From NCBI GenBank assembly GCA_052379845.1, contig JBQTCF010000006.1: a stretch of 64,000 bases of DNA, one strand, 5' to 3'. Shown one piece after another: positions 1-8,480 of the stretch. This stretch comes from Roseinatronobacter sp052379845. Its GTDB lineage: Bacteria; Pseudomonadota; Alphaproteobacteria; Rhodobacterales; Rhodobacteraceae. Each line of letters opens with the position of its first letter. Within the stretch, counting starts at the first letter, position 1. The translations under genes were made by a program, and so were the position numbers. The notes below the pieces were generated by a model. The model saw only the letters and a list, made by a program, of their open reading frames with translations. It made no database searches and was not told where the DNA came from.

Positions 1-108
1 ACCCCCACCCGCATGTATGCGACCGGAGAGTATTCCATCAGTGATCTTGCTGAGGTGTTCCCCGTATCGCGCCCTATAGTCTACTGCACCATCAAGCGCG
101 CCTTATAG
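1..108 (+). CDS. Serine recombinase (resolvase/invertase), C-terminal tail only
   Basis: The open frame entering from the left edge encodes 35 residues and stops at TAG 106-108. It contains TGEYSISDLAEVFPVSRP followed by a Tyr-x-Thr-ile-lys-arg segment. That is the helix-turn-helix found at the extreme C-terminus of Hin/Tn3-type resolvases and DNA invertases, which bind DNA while an N-terminal serine domain cuts it. Only this HTH is inside the window, so whether the gene upstream is intact cannot be told. Its position beside two broken genes suggests the edge of a mobile or rearranged segment. The last residues (KRAL) are slightly shorter than usual for the family. Confidence 0.75.
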   Translation, partial: TPTRMYATGEYSISDLAEVFPVSRPIVYCTIKRAL

Positions 109-117
109 CGCGCGTGT

Positions 118-699
118 TCATGCTGCCAGCAAATCAAAACTTGTCTGATCGGTCGCGTCCAGTCGCACCAATTGCTTTGGTGCGATCTCATCCCAATGCT
201 CGGACCTGCCGTCCAGAGGCTCTGACGCAACGACCAGTCCCCCGCCCGCAAACGCGCGAGAGACATAGAGCGTTGGGCACCGATTATCACTTGCATAGCG
301 GAAGCAATAAAGGCTTTGACCATCTGAGAAGACGCATGTTTGACGAAAGAACGCGGGCACTCCGGCAGATTGGGCCGTGTCCGTCATCTGCGCTATCACG
401 CTACGGCAGGCATGTTCAGGATCATCCGCAAGGCCCGCCCGGAGCAACAACAGAAATATCAGTTCAGAATCTGTGCTGCCCTTGCGTAGCGCGTAGAGAT
501 CATCCGGCACGCTCGCCTCAAGGGGTCTGCGCAGGGTCGTAAACGAACCAGTCTGACCGTTGTGCATGAAGCTCCAATTGCCATAGGTGAAAGGATGGCA
601 GTTTGCGCGCGCGGTTTCGCCTTCGGTCGAGGCACGCACATGTGCCAGAAACAGCGGCGCGCAGATATGCTGGCATATGCCAGCGTGTTCGGACATGCA
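118..699 (-). pseudogene. Class II glutamine amidotransferase remnant (YafJ/EgtC-like), N-terminus lost
   Basis: About 190 codons match the middle and end of YafJ-type class II glutamine amidotransferases: APLFLAHVRAST, then ANCHPFTYGNWSFMHNGQ, then a DSELIF segment. In this family the catalytic nucleophile is Cys2, immediately after the initiator Met, followed by roughly 85 residues that come before the LFLAHVRAST block. Here the homologous part starts only about 12 residues after the first possible Met, and the preceding DNA is occupied by the tail of the methyltransferase pseudogene. The nucleophile and the first third of the glutaminase domain are therefore missing, and I call it a non-functional remnant. 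The C-terminal stop (118-120) looks natural. An alternative is a real short protein, but without Cys2 it could not hydrolyse glutamine. Confidence 0.75.
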
Positions 700-784
700 A
701 CGATGACCACCGCCTTTCTCTATCGCTTCACTCCTCGCGCTTTGGCCATCTCAGCCACGTCGGGCTGCAGGGGGGCGCGGGCAT

Positions 785-1396
785 CAGTGGCGCAGAAACA
801 GGCTGTATTGGAACGATTGCGTGTGTCCCCACGGAGTTGTGTGGTTGTAGGCGCGCTTGTCGACAAGGGCGAATTGCCCCCCCCAATGTTTCGGCCAGCG
901 TGGCGGGGCTGTATCTTGTCACGCGAAGGCCGCTGCAGGTTTCGGGACCATCTGGCGCAAAAGTCGCTGTAATCGCGTGTGCGCCGGGTGCCAGCGCGCT
1001 GGACAGGGCGTCAATATATGCGGTCCTGTCTTTTGGGTCGGTCAGGAAGTGAAACACCGCGCGGTCATGCCAGAGATCATATGTCCTTGTGGGCCGCCAA
1101 AGGGTAATGTCCCCGACGATCCACGATACTGTTTGCCCACTTGTTCCAAGGCGCGCGCGGGTTGCATCAAGGGCAGCTTCGGACATGTCCAGCACCGTCG
1201 GATCGTGCGGACCGCGCGCCAAAAGTGCATCGACCACACGCGATGTGCCAGCACCCACGTCAATGGCGGACGTTGCCGCAGCCAGACCCGCTTGCGTCAT
1301 CAGGTCCAAGGACACGGAAGGGTCAGTCTGGTGCCAACTGAGGTCCGCTTCCCGCTTGTGGTTGTAAACTGCGTTCTAATGGGTCTTATCGTTCAT
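785..1396 (-). pseudogene. SAM-dependent methyltransferase, broken by a nonsense codon and a frameshift
   Basis: Read from ATG 1394-1396 the product begins MNDKTH, then TAG at 1376-1378 where relatives have Trp, then NAVYNHKREADLSWHQTDPS, which is the normal start of this small class I methyltransferase family. The SAM motif AIDVGAGTSRVVDALLARG and the motif YDLWHDRAVFHFL follow. At the C8 run 877-884 the frame is lost. Dropping one base restores FALVDKRAYNHTTPWGHTQ and a stop at 785-787 (FLRH end), the usual family C-terminus. Two independent lesions make this a pseudogene. The undamaged protein would be about 203 residues. A suppressed stop plus a sequencing error in the homopolymer is the only way it could be intact. 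Confidence 0.85.
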
Positions 1397-1534
1397 GCTG
1401 ATCCCCTGTTTTTCACTCCCTCGGCCCGTGCCATGGGGCGGGTTTGCGTCCGATGGCCAACACTGCATGACCAAGACTGCCGTGACAAGGGCGCGGGGGC
1501 GCTATGGTCACATGATGCAGGAGGTTCCATGACG

Positions 1535-2467
1535 TCAGGAACGGGGGCTTAGGTCACTGGACGCGCGTAGATTGTCGCACAGCATGTCGATAAAGCGCTG
1601 GGACGCCGGGGATAATGTGCGCCCGCGGCGCGTAATTATGGCGGCAGGGCGCGTGACCACCGGGTCCACCAGCGGCCGCCAGACAAGGCCGGGGTCACGC
1701 ACGGCGCGCGCGAGGTGTTCGGGGAAAATGCACATGCCCATGCCACAGGATGCCAGCCATGATGCGCTGTATAAAAAACCGATTTCATTTGCGACCCGCA
1801 ATTTACCGCCCACATCTTGCAAGGTGCGTTCGACCAGATCGCGCACACCATAGTCGCGCCGGGATACGATAAGTGGCTCGTCACTCAGGGCGCTCCATGG
1901 CACATGATCGTATTGCGCCAGCCGATGGTCGCGCGGACACACCAGAAACAGCGGGTCGTCATGCAAGATGATGCGGTCGAACTCGGTCATATCCGCAGGG
2001 GGGGTGCCAATTCCGAAATCGGCCTTTTCTTCGCGGATGATGGAATAAAACTGGTTGGGCGCGCAATCATCCAGAACAAGCCTGACCGCCGGATAGGCCG
2101 CCCGAAACCCGCGCACCGTTTCGGGCAACAATGCGATGCCGGTTGCAGGCGTGGCCGCGACGCGGATCTGGCCGCGCTCCAGCCCGTCCAGATCACTGAT
2201 GACGGACCCCAGCGTTTCAAGATCACCCAGCATGCGTTCTACAATGCCGATGATCTGCTCAACTGCCGGGGTGGGGGCAAGGGACCGGGTGGTGCGGTCA
2301 AACAGCCGTGTGCCAAGCGCGGATTCCGCCTGACTTAACAGCACGCTGACGGCGGATTGGGTTACATTCATCCGGTCTGCGGCAATGGCAATGCGCCCGC
2401 TTGCATAGACGGCGGACACGGCGCGCAGCTGCCGAAGGGTCAGGTGATGGACGGCCATTTTATTCAT
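1535..2467 (-). CDS. LysR-family transcriptional regulator
   Basis: The protein is 310 residues, the usual LysR length. The N-terminal winged HTH spans about residues 8-66 (LTLRQLRAVSAVYASGRIAI, then NVTQSAVSVLLSQAESALG and RLFDRTTR). A two-lobed effector domain follows (RVAATPATGIALLPETVRGF; LFLVCPRDHRLA). It is transcribed away from the TRAP-TAXI/amidohydrolase operon starting at 2606, which it probably controls, because LysR regulators typically act on the divergent neighbour and on themselves. The inducer would then be the transported acid or a catabolite. Met1 or Met4 (MAVHH) could be the start; an AAGG lies just upstream of both. The family call is firm; the target is inferred. Confidence 0.9.
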   Translation of the reverse strand: MNKMAVHHLTLRQLRAVSAVYASGRIAIAADRMNVTQSAVSVLLSQAESALGTRLFDRTTRSLAPTPAVEQIIGIVERMLGDLETLGSVISDLDGLERGQIRVAATPATGIALLPETVRGFRAAYPAVRLVLDDCAPNQFYSIIREEKADFGIGTPPADMTEFDRIILHDDPLFLVCPRDHRLAQYDHVPWSALSDEPLIVSRRDYGVRDLVERTLQDVGGKLRVANEIGFLYSASWLASCGMGMCIFPEHLARAVRDPGLVWRPLVDPVVTRPAAIITRRGRTLSPASQRFIDMLCDNLRASSDLSPRS

Positions 2468-2605
2468 AACCTTATCTAATGAATTAATATGAACATTTCA
2501 TAACACTGCACGATAAATGCGTATAGTCTGAACTTGCGCGACGCCCCGGAGGAGGGGGCACCCGCGCAGCGCGCATCGCGCGCCGCATCGCACAGGGAGG
2601 ACAAC
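2468..2605. promoter_or_regulatory. Divergent promoter/operator region of LysR gene and TRAP-TAXI operon
   Basis: The part next to the LysR start (2468-2530) is much more AT-rich than its surroundings. It holds an ATTAAT (2483-2488) and the palindrome ATGAA-CAT-TTCAT at 2489-2501. This is where a LysR protein would be expected to bind and where both promoters should overlap. A strong Shine-Dalgarno (AGGGAGG) lies just before ATG 2606. No exact -10/-35 pair is claimed. Confidence 0.45.
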
Positions 2606-3598
2606 ATGATCGGACGCATTCTGGCCGTGGGGCTGGCAGTTGCCGCTGCCACGGGACTTGGCACAACCGCGCAGGCACAGCGCATCACCATCGGAACCAA
2701 CCCGCAGGGAACGCTTTATTACACCGTCGGCAGCGGGATCGCGGCGGCGCTACAGGAAAATCTGGGCCGTCAGGCAACTGTTCAGCCTTTTACCGGGTCA
2801 TCCGTCTATATTCCCCTGATCGCCGAGGATGAGGTCACGCTGGGACTGAATTCATCCATCGATGTTGGGGGATGGTATCGCGGTGAATTCGAGAATGAAC
2901 CCTACACGCAACTGCGTGTTCTCGCGCGGCTGTGGCCCCTGCGGCAGGCGTTCATGGTGCGCGCTGACAGCGGCATGCACGACGTGTCCGACCTGGCGGG
3001 CATGCGCGTGGTCACCACAGTTTCAGGGCAGGCCGCAACGGGCAGGGTGAATCAGGCCGTGCTGCAAGCGGGCGGCGTCGCGCTGGATCAGGTTGAACAT
3101 GTGACAATCTCAGGCATGCCTGCAGGCGTTGAAGGGCTTGTTGAAGGCAATCTTGATGCGCATGGCATTGCAGTCGGGATTCCGTTGACACAACAGGCAC
3201 ATGCCACCATTCCCGGCGGCATTCGTTATGTGTCAATCACAGGGCCTGATGCAACGGATGAATTCATCGGGGAGATATATCCCGGTGTGTATCTGTTGCA
3301 GGTGGACCCCTCGCCGCGCTTGCCAGAGGTGACAGAGCCGGTCACCGTTGCCGCATATGACGTGTTTCTGACCGCAAGCGCAAACCTGCCCGATGATCAG
3401 GTTCAGGAAATTCTTGGCGCGCTTTATGATGCACTTCCGCAACTGGTCAGCGATTATCCCGCGATGGCGGGCGCGCAGCAGGACCGGATGACAAGCCCCA
3501 CGAACACGATTCCCTTCCATCCCGCAGCGGTCGAATTCTACCGCGAGAAAGGGATCTGGTCGGACGAAAACGCACAGCGCGACGCGTCCATCGACTAA
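2606..3598 (+). CDS. TRAP transporter TAXI-family solute-binding protein
   Basis: The protein is 330 residues with a signal peptide of about 23 residues ending in AQA (hydrophobic core LAVGLAVAAATG). The mature start is QRITIGTNPQGTLYYTVGSG, the hallmark opening of TAXI-type TRAP binding proteins, with the conserved VVTTVSGQAATGRVNQAVL segment further on. It should capture an organic solute in the periplasm and hand it to the fused TRAP membrane protein encoded at 3740. The start at 2606 is preferred over an upstream Met at 2534 because it follows AGGGAGG and begins the signal peptide directly. Substrate is unknown; the neighbouring amidohydrolase suggests an aromatic or other carboxylate. 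Confidence in family is high. Confidence 0.92.
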   Translation: MIGRILAVGLAVAAATGLGTTAQAQRITIGTNPQGTLYYTVGSGIAAALQENLGRQATVQPFTGSSVYIPLIAEDEVTLGLNSSIDVGGWYRGEFENEPYTQLRVLARLWPLRQAFMVRADSGMHDVSDLAGMRVVTTVSGQAATGRVNQAVLQAGGVALDQVEHVTISGMPAGVEGLVEGNLDAHGIAVGIPLTQQAHATIPGGIRYVSITGPDATDEFIGEIYPGVYLLQVDPSPRLPEVTEPVTVAAYDVFLTASANLPDDQVQEILGALYDALPQLVSDYPAMAGAQQDRMTSPTNTIPFHPAAVEFYREKGIWSDENAQRDASID

Positions 3599-3606
3599 GG
3601 CAGCAG

Positions 3607-3631
3607 GTGGAAACCCATACCGGGTTTCCAC
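3607..3631 (+). terminator. Hairpin between TAXI binding protein and permease
   Basis: A perfect 10-bp stem GTGGAAACCC / GGGTTTCCAC (3607-3616, 3622-3631) with loop ATACC is followed after a short gap by TTTTT. It starts 9 nt after the binding-protein stop codon. Because the permease gene follows on the same strand, it may act as a partial terminator or 3'-end stabiliser that keeps binding-protein mRNA in excess. Confidence 0.6.
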
Positions 3632-3739
3632 ATCACCCCTTTTTGTTTCTGTCCCTTCGGTCCTCGATGCAAGCGGCGTGGCGCTGCTTGCGTAACCTTG
3701 CCCGCCCCAAACCTGCACCCGAACCTGAAAGCTGCACCT

Positions 3740-5635
3740 ATGAAGCCTGTCTATGTTACCGCCGCAATTCCGGTGCTTGGCCTGTTGTGGTTGCTGGATG
3801 CGCCGCGCAGGTTGGGCTTTGTTTTGCTGACGGAACAATATCTTGCCGTCATTCTTGGGGTGACGGTCTGTGTGGCCATTGTGCTGCGTCCCATGCCGGG
3901 ATGGCTGCGTTGGCCTGATCTGGCGCTGGGGGTGCTGGCCTGTGCCAGCTGGGTCTGGCTTGCATGGAATTATGAGGCATGGTTGTTGACCGCCACCAGT
4001 CGCGGGCCGGAAAAATGGGTGCCTGCACTTATCGCGGTTGCCACCACCCTGGAGGCCACGCGCCGCCATTGCGGGGGCGTTCTGGCCGCGCTTGCCCTTG
4101 GGTTTACGGCCTATGGCTTCTGGGGCTGGATGGCACCTGGCCTGTTCGAGGGGGCCTATCTGCGGCCGGCGCGCTACCTGCTGTATCTGTATAACGACAC
4201 CAACGGCATTCCCGGCCTTGTTCTGAATGTGGGGGCCACGCAAATTCTGGGCTTCATCATTTTCGGGGCGGTGCTGAACGCTGTTGGCGGCAGTCAGGCC
4301 CTGACGGGGTTGGCGCTGGCCACAATGGGGCACCGGCGCGGTGGACCGGCGAAGGTGGCCATTTTGTCGTCATCCCTGTTTGGCACCTTGTCGGGGTCCA
4401 CTGTGGCCAATGTCATGTCCACGGGCACTGTCACTATTCCGATGATGAAGAAGGCAGGCTTTCCCGCGCGCCACGCCGCCGCAATTGAAGCGGTGGCGTC
4501 TAATGGCGGTCAGATCGCGCCGCCCGTGATGGGGGCCACCGCGTTTGTGATCGCTGAATTTTTGCAAGTGGCCTATGTCGATGTGATTACGGCCGCGCTG
4601 TTGCCGGCTGCGTTTTATTATTACCTGCTTTATCGTCAGGTGGACCGCTACGCCGCCGCAAAGGGTATCGCGGGCGAGCCGCGTGAAAACCTGCCAAAGC
4701 TGCGCAGCGCCTTGTTGGGGGCGTGGCCGCTGCTGGCCCCGCTGGGCGTGCTGGTGTGGTTTCTGTTTGTGCTGGGCTATTCGCCCGGCAAGGCCGCGCT
4801 TTACAGTGCGGGGGCTGCGGTGGCGCTGTATCTGGTCACCGCGCCGCGCGGGGCGTCGCGCCTTGCGCTGCTGGGGCAGGCGCTGGTCAATAGCGGGTCA
4901 ATGCTGGTTCCTGTGCTGCTGGTTTGTGCGGTGGCGGGCATTATCGTGGGCACAATCAATGTCACGGGTCTGGGTTTTGCGCTGACATTGGCGCTGGGGC
5001 GCATCGCGGAACTGGGCGGGTTGCCTGCGCTTTTGCTGATGACCGCGCTATTGTCGATCATTCTGGGCGTGGGCATGCCCACAACAGGGGTTTACGTCAT
5101 TGTTTCGGTGCTGCTGGCCCCGGCGCTGGTGCGTTTTGGCGTCACTGAAATGTCTGCACATCTGTTCATCTTCTATTTCGGGCTGCTTTCGATGCTGACG
5201 CCGCCCGTGGCGATTGCGTCCTATGCGGCGGCCAGTGTGGCAGGGTCTGACATGTGGTCCACGGGGATAACCGGCATCAAGCTGGCGCTTATGGCCTATC
5301 TGCTGCCCTTTGTATTTGCGATGAACCCCGCGCTGTTGATGGATGGCAGCTGGATCGAAATTTCCGTGTCCTGTCTGACCATCCTGGTTGCCGGTCATTT
5401 GCTGGCAGAGGTGCTGGCCAACAAGAACGCCTATGGCGGCGGTTGGCAGCGGCGCGCGGTGGCCGTTCTGGCGCTGGGCATCGGGGCGCTGACCACAGTC
5501 TTTCCACCCGAATCTTTCATTGTCCTGACATTGGCATTGCTTGCTGTGCTTGTGGCCTGGGCACTTTCGCGCCGGTTCGGCGCCCCACTTCCCGCGCGCG
5601 CAGCGCGGGCGCAAACGGAGCCTTCGAATGACTGA
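3740..5635 (+). CDS. TRAP transporter fused permease (DctQ-DctM type, 4TM/12TM)
   Basis: About 631 residues, very hydrophobic throughout. The first four membrane segments correspond to the small DctQ-like subunit, and the rest to the large DctM-like subunit, as in the fused permeases that work with TAXI binding proteins. Recognisable DctM landmarks are LFGTLSGSTVANVMSTG, EAVASNGGQIAPPVMGATAF and, late, LGVGMPTTGVYVI and LTPPVAIASYAAA. It uses an ion gradient to import the solute delivered by the 2606 product. The ORF is open further upstream (Met at 3698), but Met at 3740 starts directly before the first membrane helix; neither has a strong ribosome site. It overlaps the next gene by 8 bp, implying translational coupling. 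Confidence 0.92.
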   Translation: MKPVYVTAAIPVLGLLWLLDAPRRLGFVLLTEQYLAVILGVTVCVAIVLRPMPGWLRWPDLALGVLACASWVWLAWNYEAWLLTATSRGPEKWVPALIAVATTLEATRRHCGGVLAALALGFTAYGFWGWMAPGLFEGAYLRPARYLLYLYNDTNGIPGLVLNVGATQILGFIIFGAVLNAVGGSQALTGLALATMGHRRGGPAKVAILSSSLFGTLSGSTVANVMSTGTVTIPMMKKAGFPARHAAAIEAVASNGGQIAPPVMGATAFVIAEFLQVAYVDVITAALLPAAFYYYLLYRQVDRYAAAKGIAGEPRENLPKLRSALLGAWPLLAPLGVLVWFLFVLGYSPGKAALYSAGAAVALYLVTAPRGASRLALLGQALVNSGSMLVPVLLVCAVAGIIVGTINVTGLGFALTLALGRIAELGGLPALLLMTALLSIILGVGMPTTGVYVIVSVLLAPALVRFGVTEMSAHLFIFYFGLLSMLTPPVAIASYAAASVAGSDMWSTGITGIKLALMAYLLPFVFAMNPALLMDGSWIEISVSCLTILVAGHLLAEVLANKNAYGGGWQRRAVAVLALGIGALTTVFPPESFIVLTLALLAVLVAWALSRRFGAPLPARAARAQTEPSND

Positions 5636-6695
5636 CCGCTACCCCCCAATGCCACCGCGCAAAGCGGCCCCGCCCTATAAGCGCATAGCCGCTGAAGAAG
5701 CGTGGCTGCCCCCTGAAATCATGAACCTGTATCTGAAAGGGTTGGAAGATGGCACCATCACCGACCCCGGTTTCCGCAGTCTGTGGGGGTTTTTTGGCAC
5801 CAGCACCACCGAGAAGGCCCGCGCCCATTCCCGCCGCATCCAGACCCTTGGCGCCGATCGCATTGCCGATATGGACGCATCGGGAATTGACATGCAGGTG
5901 GTCGCGCTGTCTGCGCCCGGTGTGCAGGTGTTCGACCCCAAGACCGCAAGCGCGCTGGCGCGCAGCGCCAATGACCAGCTGGCCGAAGGGGTTGCCGCCA
6001 ATCCTGACCGTTTTGTTGGGCTGGCCGCCTTCAGCCCCCTTGATATTGGCGAGGCCGAGCGCGAATTGGAACGCGGGGTCACCAAGCTGGGCCTGCGCGG
6101 CGGTATCCTGAATTCCCACACCCTTGGCACCTATCTGGATGATGAACGCTACTGGGGCCTGTTTGAAGCGGCCGAGGCGCTGGATGTGCCCATTTACCTG
6201 CATCCCAACACGCCAAGCCCGCAAATGATTGAACCGTTCCTGAACCGCGGGCTGGATGCTGCGGTTTACGGGTTTGCCTGTGAAACGGGCCTGCATGCCT
6301 TGCGTCTGGTTGTGTCGGGGTTGTTTGACAGGTTCCCGAAACTGCAGATCATCCTTGGCCATTGCGGCGAAGCCCTGCCATATTGGCTGTATCGCATTGA
6401 CTACATGCATGGCCATATTTCGGTGACGGGCCGCTACCCCGATGTCAAACCCCTGAAGCGGCGGGCATGGGATTATCTGATGGATAATTTCTACTACACC
6501 TCCAGCGGCATTGGCTGGGCGCCCCCCATTGAATATGTGCAAAAGGTCATTGGCATGGACCGCATGCTCTATGCGATGGATTACCCTTGGCAGTTTGTGC
6601 CCGATGAAGTGGGCGCATTGGATGCGATGAATATTGGCGATGAAGGGCTGAAAATGTTCTTCGAAGACAATGCAAGGCGCGTTTTCAAGATCTGA
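5628..6695 (+). CDS. Amidohydrolase-family protein (ACMSD/gamma-resorcylate decarboxylase-like)
   Basis: 355 residues with the TIM-barrel fold of the amidohydrolase_2 group, which includes gamma-resorcylate, ACMS and related non-oxidative decarboxylases. Supporting blocks are VPIYLHPNTPSPQMI, ETGLHALRLVVSGLFDRFP, LQIILGHCGEALPYWLYRID and the late Asp in LYAMDYPWQF. The metal-binding His in YLHP and the Asp in AMDYPW are present, but the N-terminal E-x-H of characterised decarboxylases reads EEAW, so one metal ligand is an Ala. It starts within the end of the permease gene (ATG 5628-5630, TGA 5633-5635), so transporter and enzyme are co-expressed. Likely role: first cytoplasmic step on the imported carboxylate; decarboxylation versus hydrolysis is undecided. 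Confidence 0.85.
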   Translation: MTDRYPPMPPRKAAPPYKRIAAEEAWLPPEIMNLYLKGLEDGTITDPGFRSLWGFFGTSTTEKARAHSRRIQTLGADRIADMDASGIDMQVVALSAPGVQVFDPKTASALARSANDQLAEGVAANPDRFVGLAAFSPLDIGEAERELERGVTKLGLRGGILNSHTLGTYLDDERYWGLFEAAEALDVPIYLHPNTPSPQMIEPFLNRGLDAAVYGFACETGLHALRLVVSGLFDRFPKLQIILGHCGEALPYWLYRIDYMHGHISVTGRYPDVKPLKRRAWDYLMDNFYYTSSGIGWAPPIEYVQKVIGMDRMLYAMDYPWQFVPDEVGALDAMNIGDEGLKMFFEDNARRVFKI

Positions 6696-6715
6696 CGCAG
6701 GGTAGGCGCTGCCGT

Positions 6716-6754
6716 CCCCCGCTTCTGGCAGGTTCAAATCCCCAGATGCGGGGG
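6716..6754. terminator. Strong hairpin between converging operons
   Basis: Outer stem CCCCCGC / GCGGGGG (6716-6722, 6748-6754) and inner stem CTGG / CCAG (6725-6728, 6742-6745) enclose a 13-nt loop. It lies between the amidohydrolase gene (plus, ends 6695) and the 2H phosphoesterase gene (minus, ends 6766). It is placed to serve as a bidirectional terminator, although no T-run follows on either side. Confidence 0.5.
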
Positions 6755-6765
6755 GCGCGCAAGCG

Positions 6766-7455
6766 TTATCGTGTTTTGCCAGCTGCGCCGCGCATGCGTT
6801 TGGGGTGCGCGAAATCCCACATGTCGCGGTAAACGACCAGCGCGGGACGGCCGAAGGCCATGTTTGCCCCGATAATGCCGGGCTGCAGCGCGTGCAATGC
6901 CGCTGCAAACTGCGCTTCGGCTTGGACGGAAACGGGCCGCACACGGTATGCGAGGGTCAGATGTAGTGGACCGCGCAGGCCATGGTCGCTGTGACGCAGT
7001 GCACGGGCCAGCCTGTCACGCAGCCGGTCCAGTTGAGTGGCGCGCGCGCGCCCTTCGGGCTGCAGGGTCAAGCGGATATCGCCGGCCCCGGTCAGGTCCA
7101 GCCCTTGCACGACCAGCCGCAACGCGGGCGGCAGCGCCACTGGCCACAAGCGGTCCTGCATCCGCGCCACCAGATGCGACAGGCACGCCCCGCGCGCCAA
7201 TCCGCGCGGCCATGCGTCCTGACGGCGGCGCAGGTTGACGCCGCGCAAGACTGTCATGTGCCAGCATGACGCGGGCAGAAAACTGAACGGTCCAGCCCCC
7301 GGCAGATTCTGCAGCGTGGCACACAGGCGGTGCAGCTTGGCGATGGTGCAAGGATCACGTCGCAAGGGGGCGCTGATGGTGATACCCGCATAGGGGCGCG
7401 GCCACCCGTCGGGGCGGAACTTCGCGGCGCTGACAGGATGGACGGGGCGCATCAT
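6766..7455 (-). CDS. 2H phosphoesterase (2'-5' RNA ligase-like, DUF1868-like)
   Basis: 229 residues with two H-x-T motifs about 100 residues apart: His66-Met-Thr68 (CWHMTVLRG) and His165-Leu-Thr167 (LHLTLAYR). This is the signature of the 2H superfamily, which opens 2',3'-cyclic phosphates or similar phosphodiesters. No signal peptide or membrane segment is present, so it is cytoplasmic. Its ATG overlaps the stop of the EEP-family gene before it (ATGA at 7452-7455), making it the last gene of the tct operon. Being coupled to another phosphodiesterase and a carboxylate transporter, it probably acts on a small imported or derived phosphodiester rather than RNA; that is inference. Met1 or Met2 may initiate. 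Confidence 0.8.
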   Translation of the reverse strand: MMRPVHPVSAAKFRPDGWPRPYAGITISAPLRRDPCTIAKLHRLCATLQNLPGAGPFSFLPASCWHMTVLRGVNLRRRQDAWPRGLARGACLSHLVARMQDRLWPVALPPALRLVVQGLDLTGAGDIRLTLQPEGRARATQLDRLRDRLARALRHSDHGLRGPLHLTLAYRVRPVSVQAEAQFAAALHALQPGIIGANMAFGRPALVVYRDMWDFAHPKRMRGAAGKTR

Positions 7456-8480
7456 GCAGGCTGCACCGTCACGGCAATCAGGTCATGATCGGAAATCGCC
7501 TGCCCGCTGGTATCAGTGGCGGCCAGGGTCGCGGGTGCGGTGCCCTGCACCCCACGCCCCAGAAACCAGTCATACCGCGCGGTGTTTTGTTGTCGGGCGT
7601 TCGTCACGCGGCTTATGCGGCTGGTAGGCCCCGGCGCGTTCAGCGTATTCCAGTGATAGCCTTGGCGAAGGGCCTCGGAAAACAGCGGGTCGGTCAGGGT
7701 GTCGCGCGCGCCATCGCCTGCGCCTGCGTTCAGATCCCCGCCTATCAGCACCGGATCGCCTGCGGCAAAACTGTCCAGCCGGTCCAGCAGATAGGCCAGT
7801 TGCGCAGCCCGCCCCGCACCGTCTGTGTCGCTTTCCAGATGCACGGCACAGACCACCAGCGCGTCCGCCCCCTGTCCGAACCGTGCGGCCAGCGCCATGC
7901 GCCCGCCCAGCCGCCGCTGCCCGCGACGGGGCGCGATGAACCAGTCCGCCATATCCGGCAGGCGGATCAGCACGACCTCTCGCGGGGGGGTGCGTGCCGT
8001 GATGGCGTTGCAGTGCCAGCCCAGATCGTTTTCGGGGGCGTTGCGCAGTTCCAGAAATTCGGGCGCATAGATTGCCCCGTGACCCTGCGCCGTCGCCAGT
8101 TCGGCCACAGTGTCGCGCTGCCCGGTGCGGCCCATGCCGATATCCAGTTCGGTCAGCAAGGTGACATCCAGCGCCGCGCCGCGCAGCAGTGCCGCACTGT
8201 CGGGGCCGAAATGGCATTGCTGCACGTTCCATGCGCCCACGCGCAGCGCGCGGGCTTGGGGGGGGGCGGGTGCATGGGGGGCGGGGAACGGGTGCAGACC
8301 GATCTGGCGCAGCGCGGGCACGCGCCCCTCAGCTAGGCGGCGCAACCGTGCCGTGGGGGTTGCGGGTTCAGCCAGACGGGCGCGGCAATCGCGCGGCACG
8401 GGTGTCAGGGCGGGCACGGGGGGCGTGGGGGGGGGCAACTGCGGTTCAGATATGCGGGAAAAGGGGCGCTGGCGCGTCAT
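7452..8480 (-). CDS. Endonuclease/exonuclease/phosphatase (EEP) family protein
   Basis: 342 residues. After a proline-rich N-terminal stretch (residues 15-75), the EEP fold appears: W84-N85-V86-Q87, metal-binding E111 (LLTELD), catalytic H214 (CAVHLES), D249-x-N251 (IGGDLNAG), and the closing S330-D331-H332-D333. All canonical metal and catalytic residues are present, so it should be an active Mg-dependent phosphodiesterase or phosphomonoesterase. No signal peptide is evident. Its start overlaps the tctA stop by 4 bp and its stop overlaps the 2H phosphoesterase start, so the three are translationally coupled. Family members act on DNA, inositol phosphates or sphingomyelin, so the substrate cannot be read from sequence. 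The linker contains G/C runs of nine bases (8258-8266, 8427-8435). Confidence 0.85.
   Translation of the reverse strand: MTRQRPFSRISEPQLPPPTPPVPALTPVPRDCRARLAEPATPTARLRRLAEGRVPALRQIGLHPFPAPHAPAPPQARALRVGAWNVQQCHFGPDSAALLRGAALDVTLLTELDIGMGRTGQRDTVAELATAQGHGAIYAPEFLELRNAPENDLGWHCNAITARTPPREVVLIRLPDMADWFIAPRRGQRRLGGRMALAARFGQGADALVVCAVHLESDTDGAGRAAQLAYLLDRLDSFAAGDPVLIGGDLNAGAGDGARDTLTDPLFSEALRQGYHWNTLNAPGPTSRISRVTNARQQNTARYDWFLGRGVQGTAPATLAATDTSGQAISDHDLIAVTVQPA

Noticed and set aside
1397..1534. Search for a small gene between the pseudogene and the LysR gene
   Set aside because: Only an eight-codon frame after an AGGAGG is present; nothing supports a real product.
6725..6745. Possible tRNA T-loop (GGTTCAAATCC)
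   Set aside because: Flanking bases do not form the T-stem, and no D-arm or anticodon arm can be drawn. The segment is better explained as the loop of a terminator hairpin.
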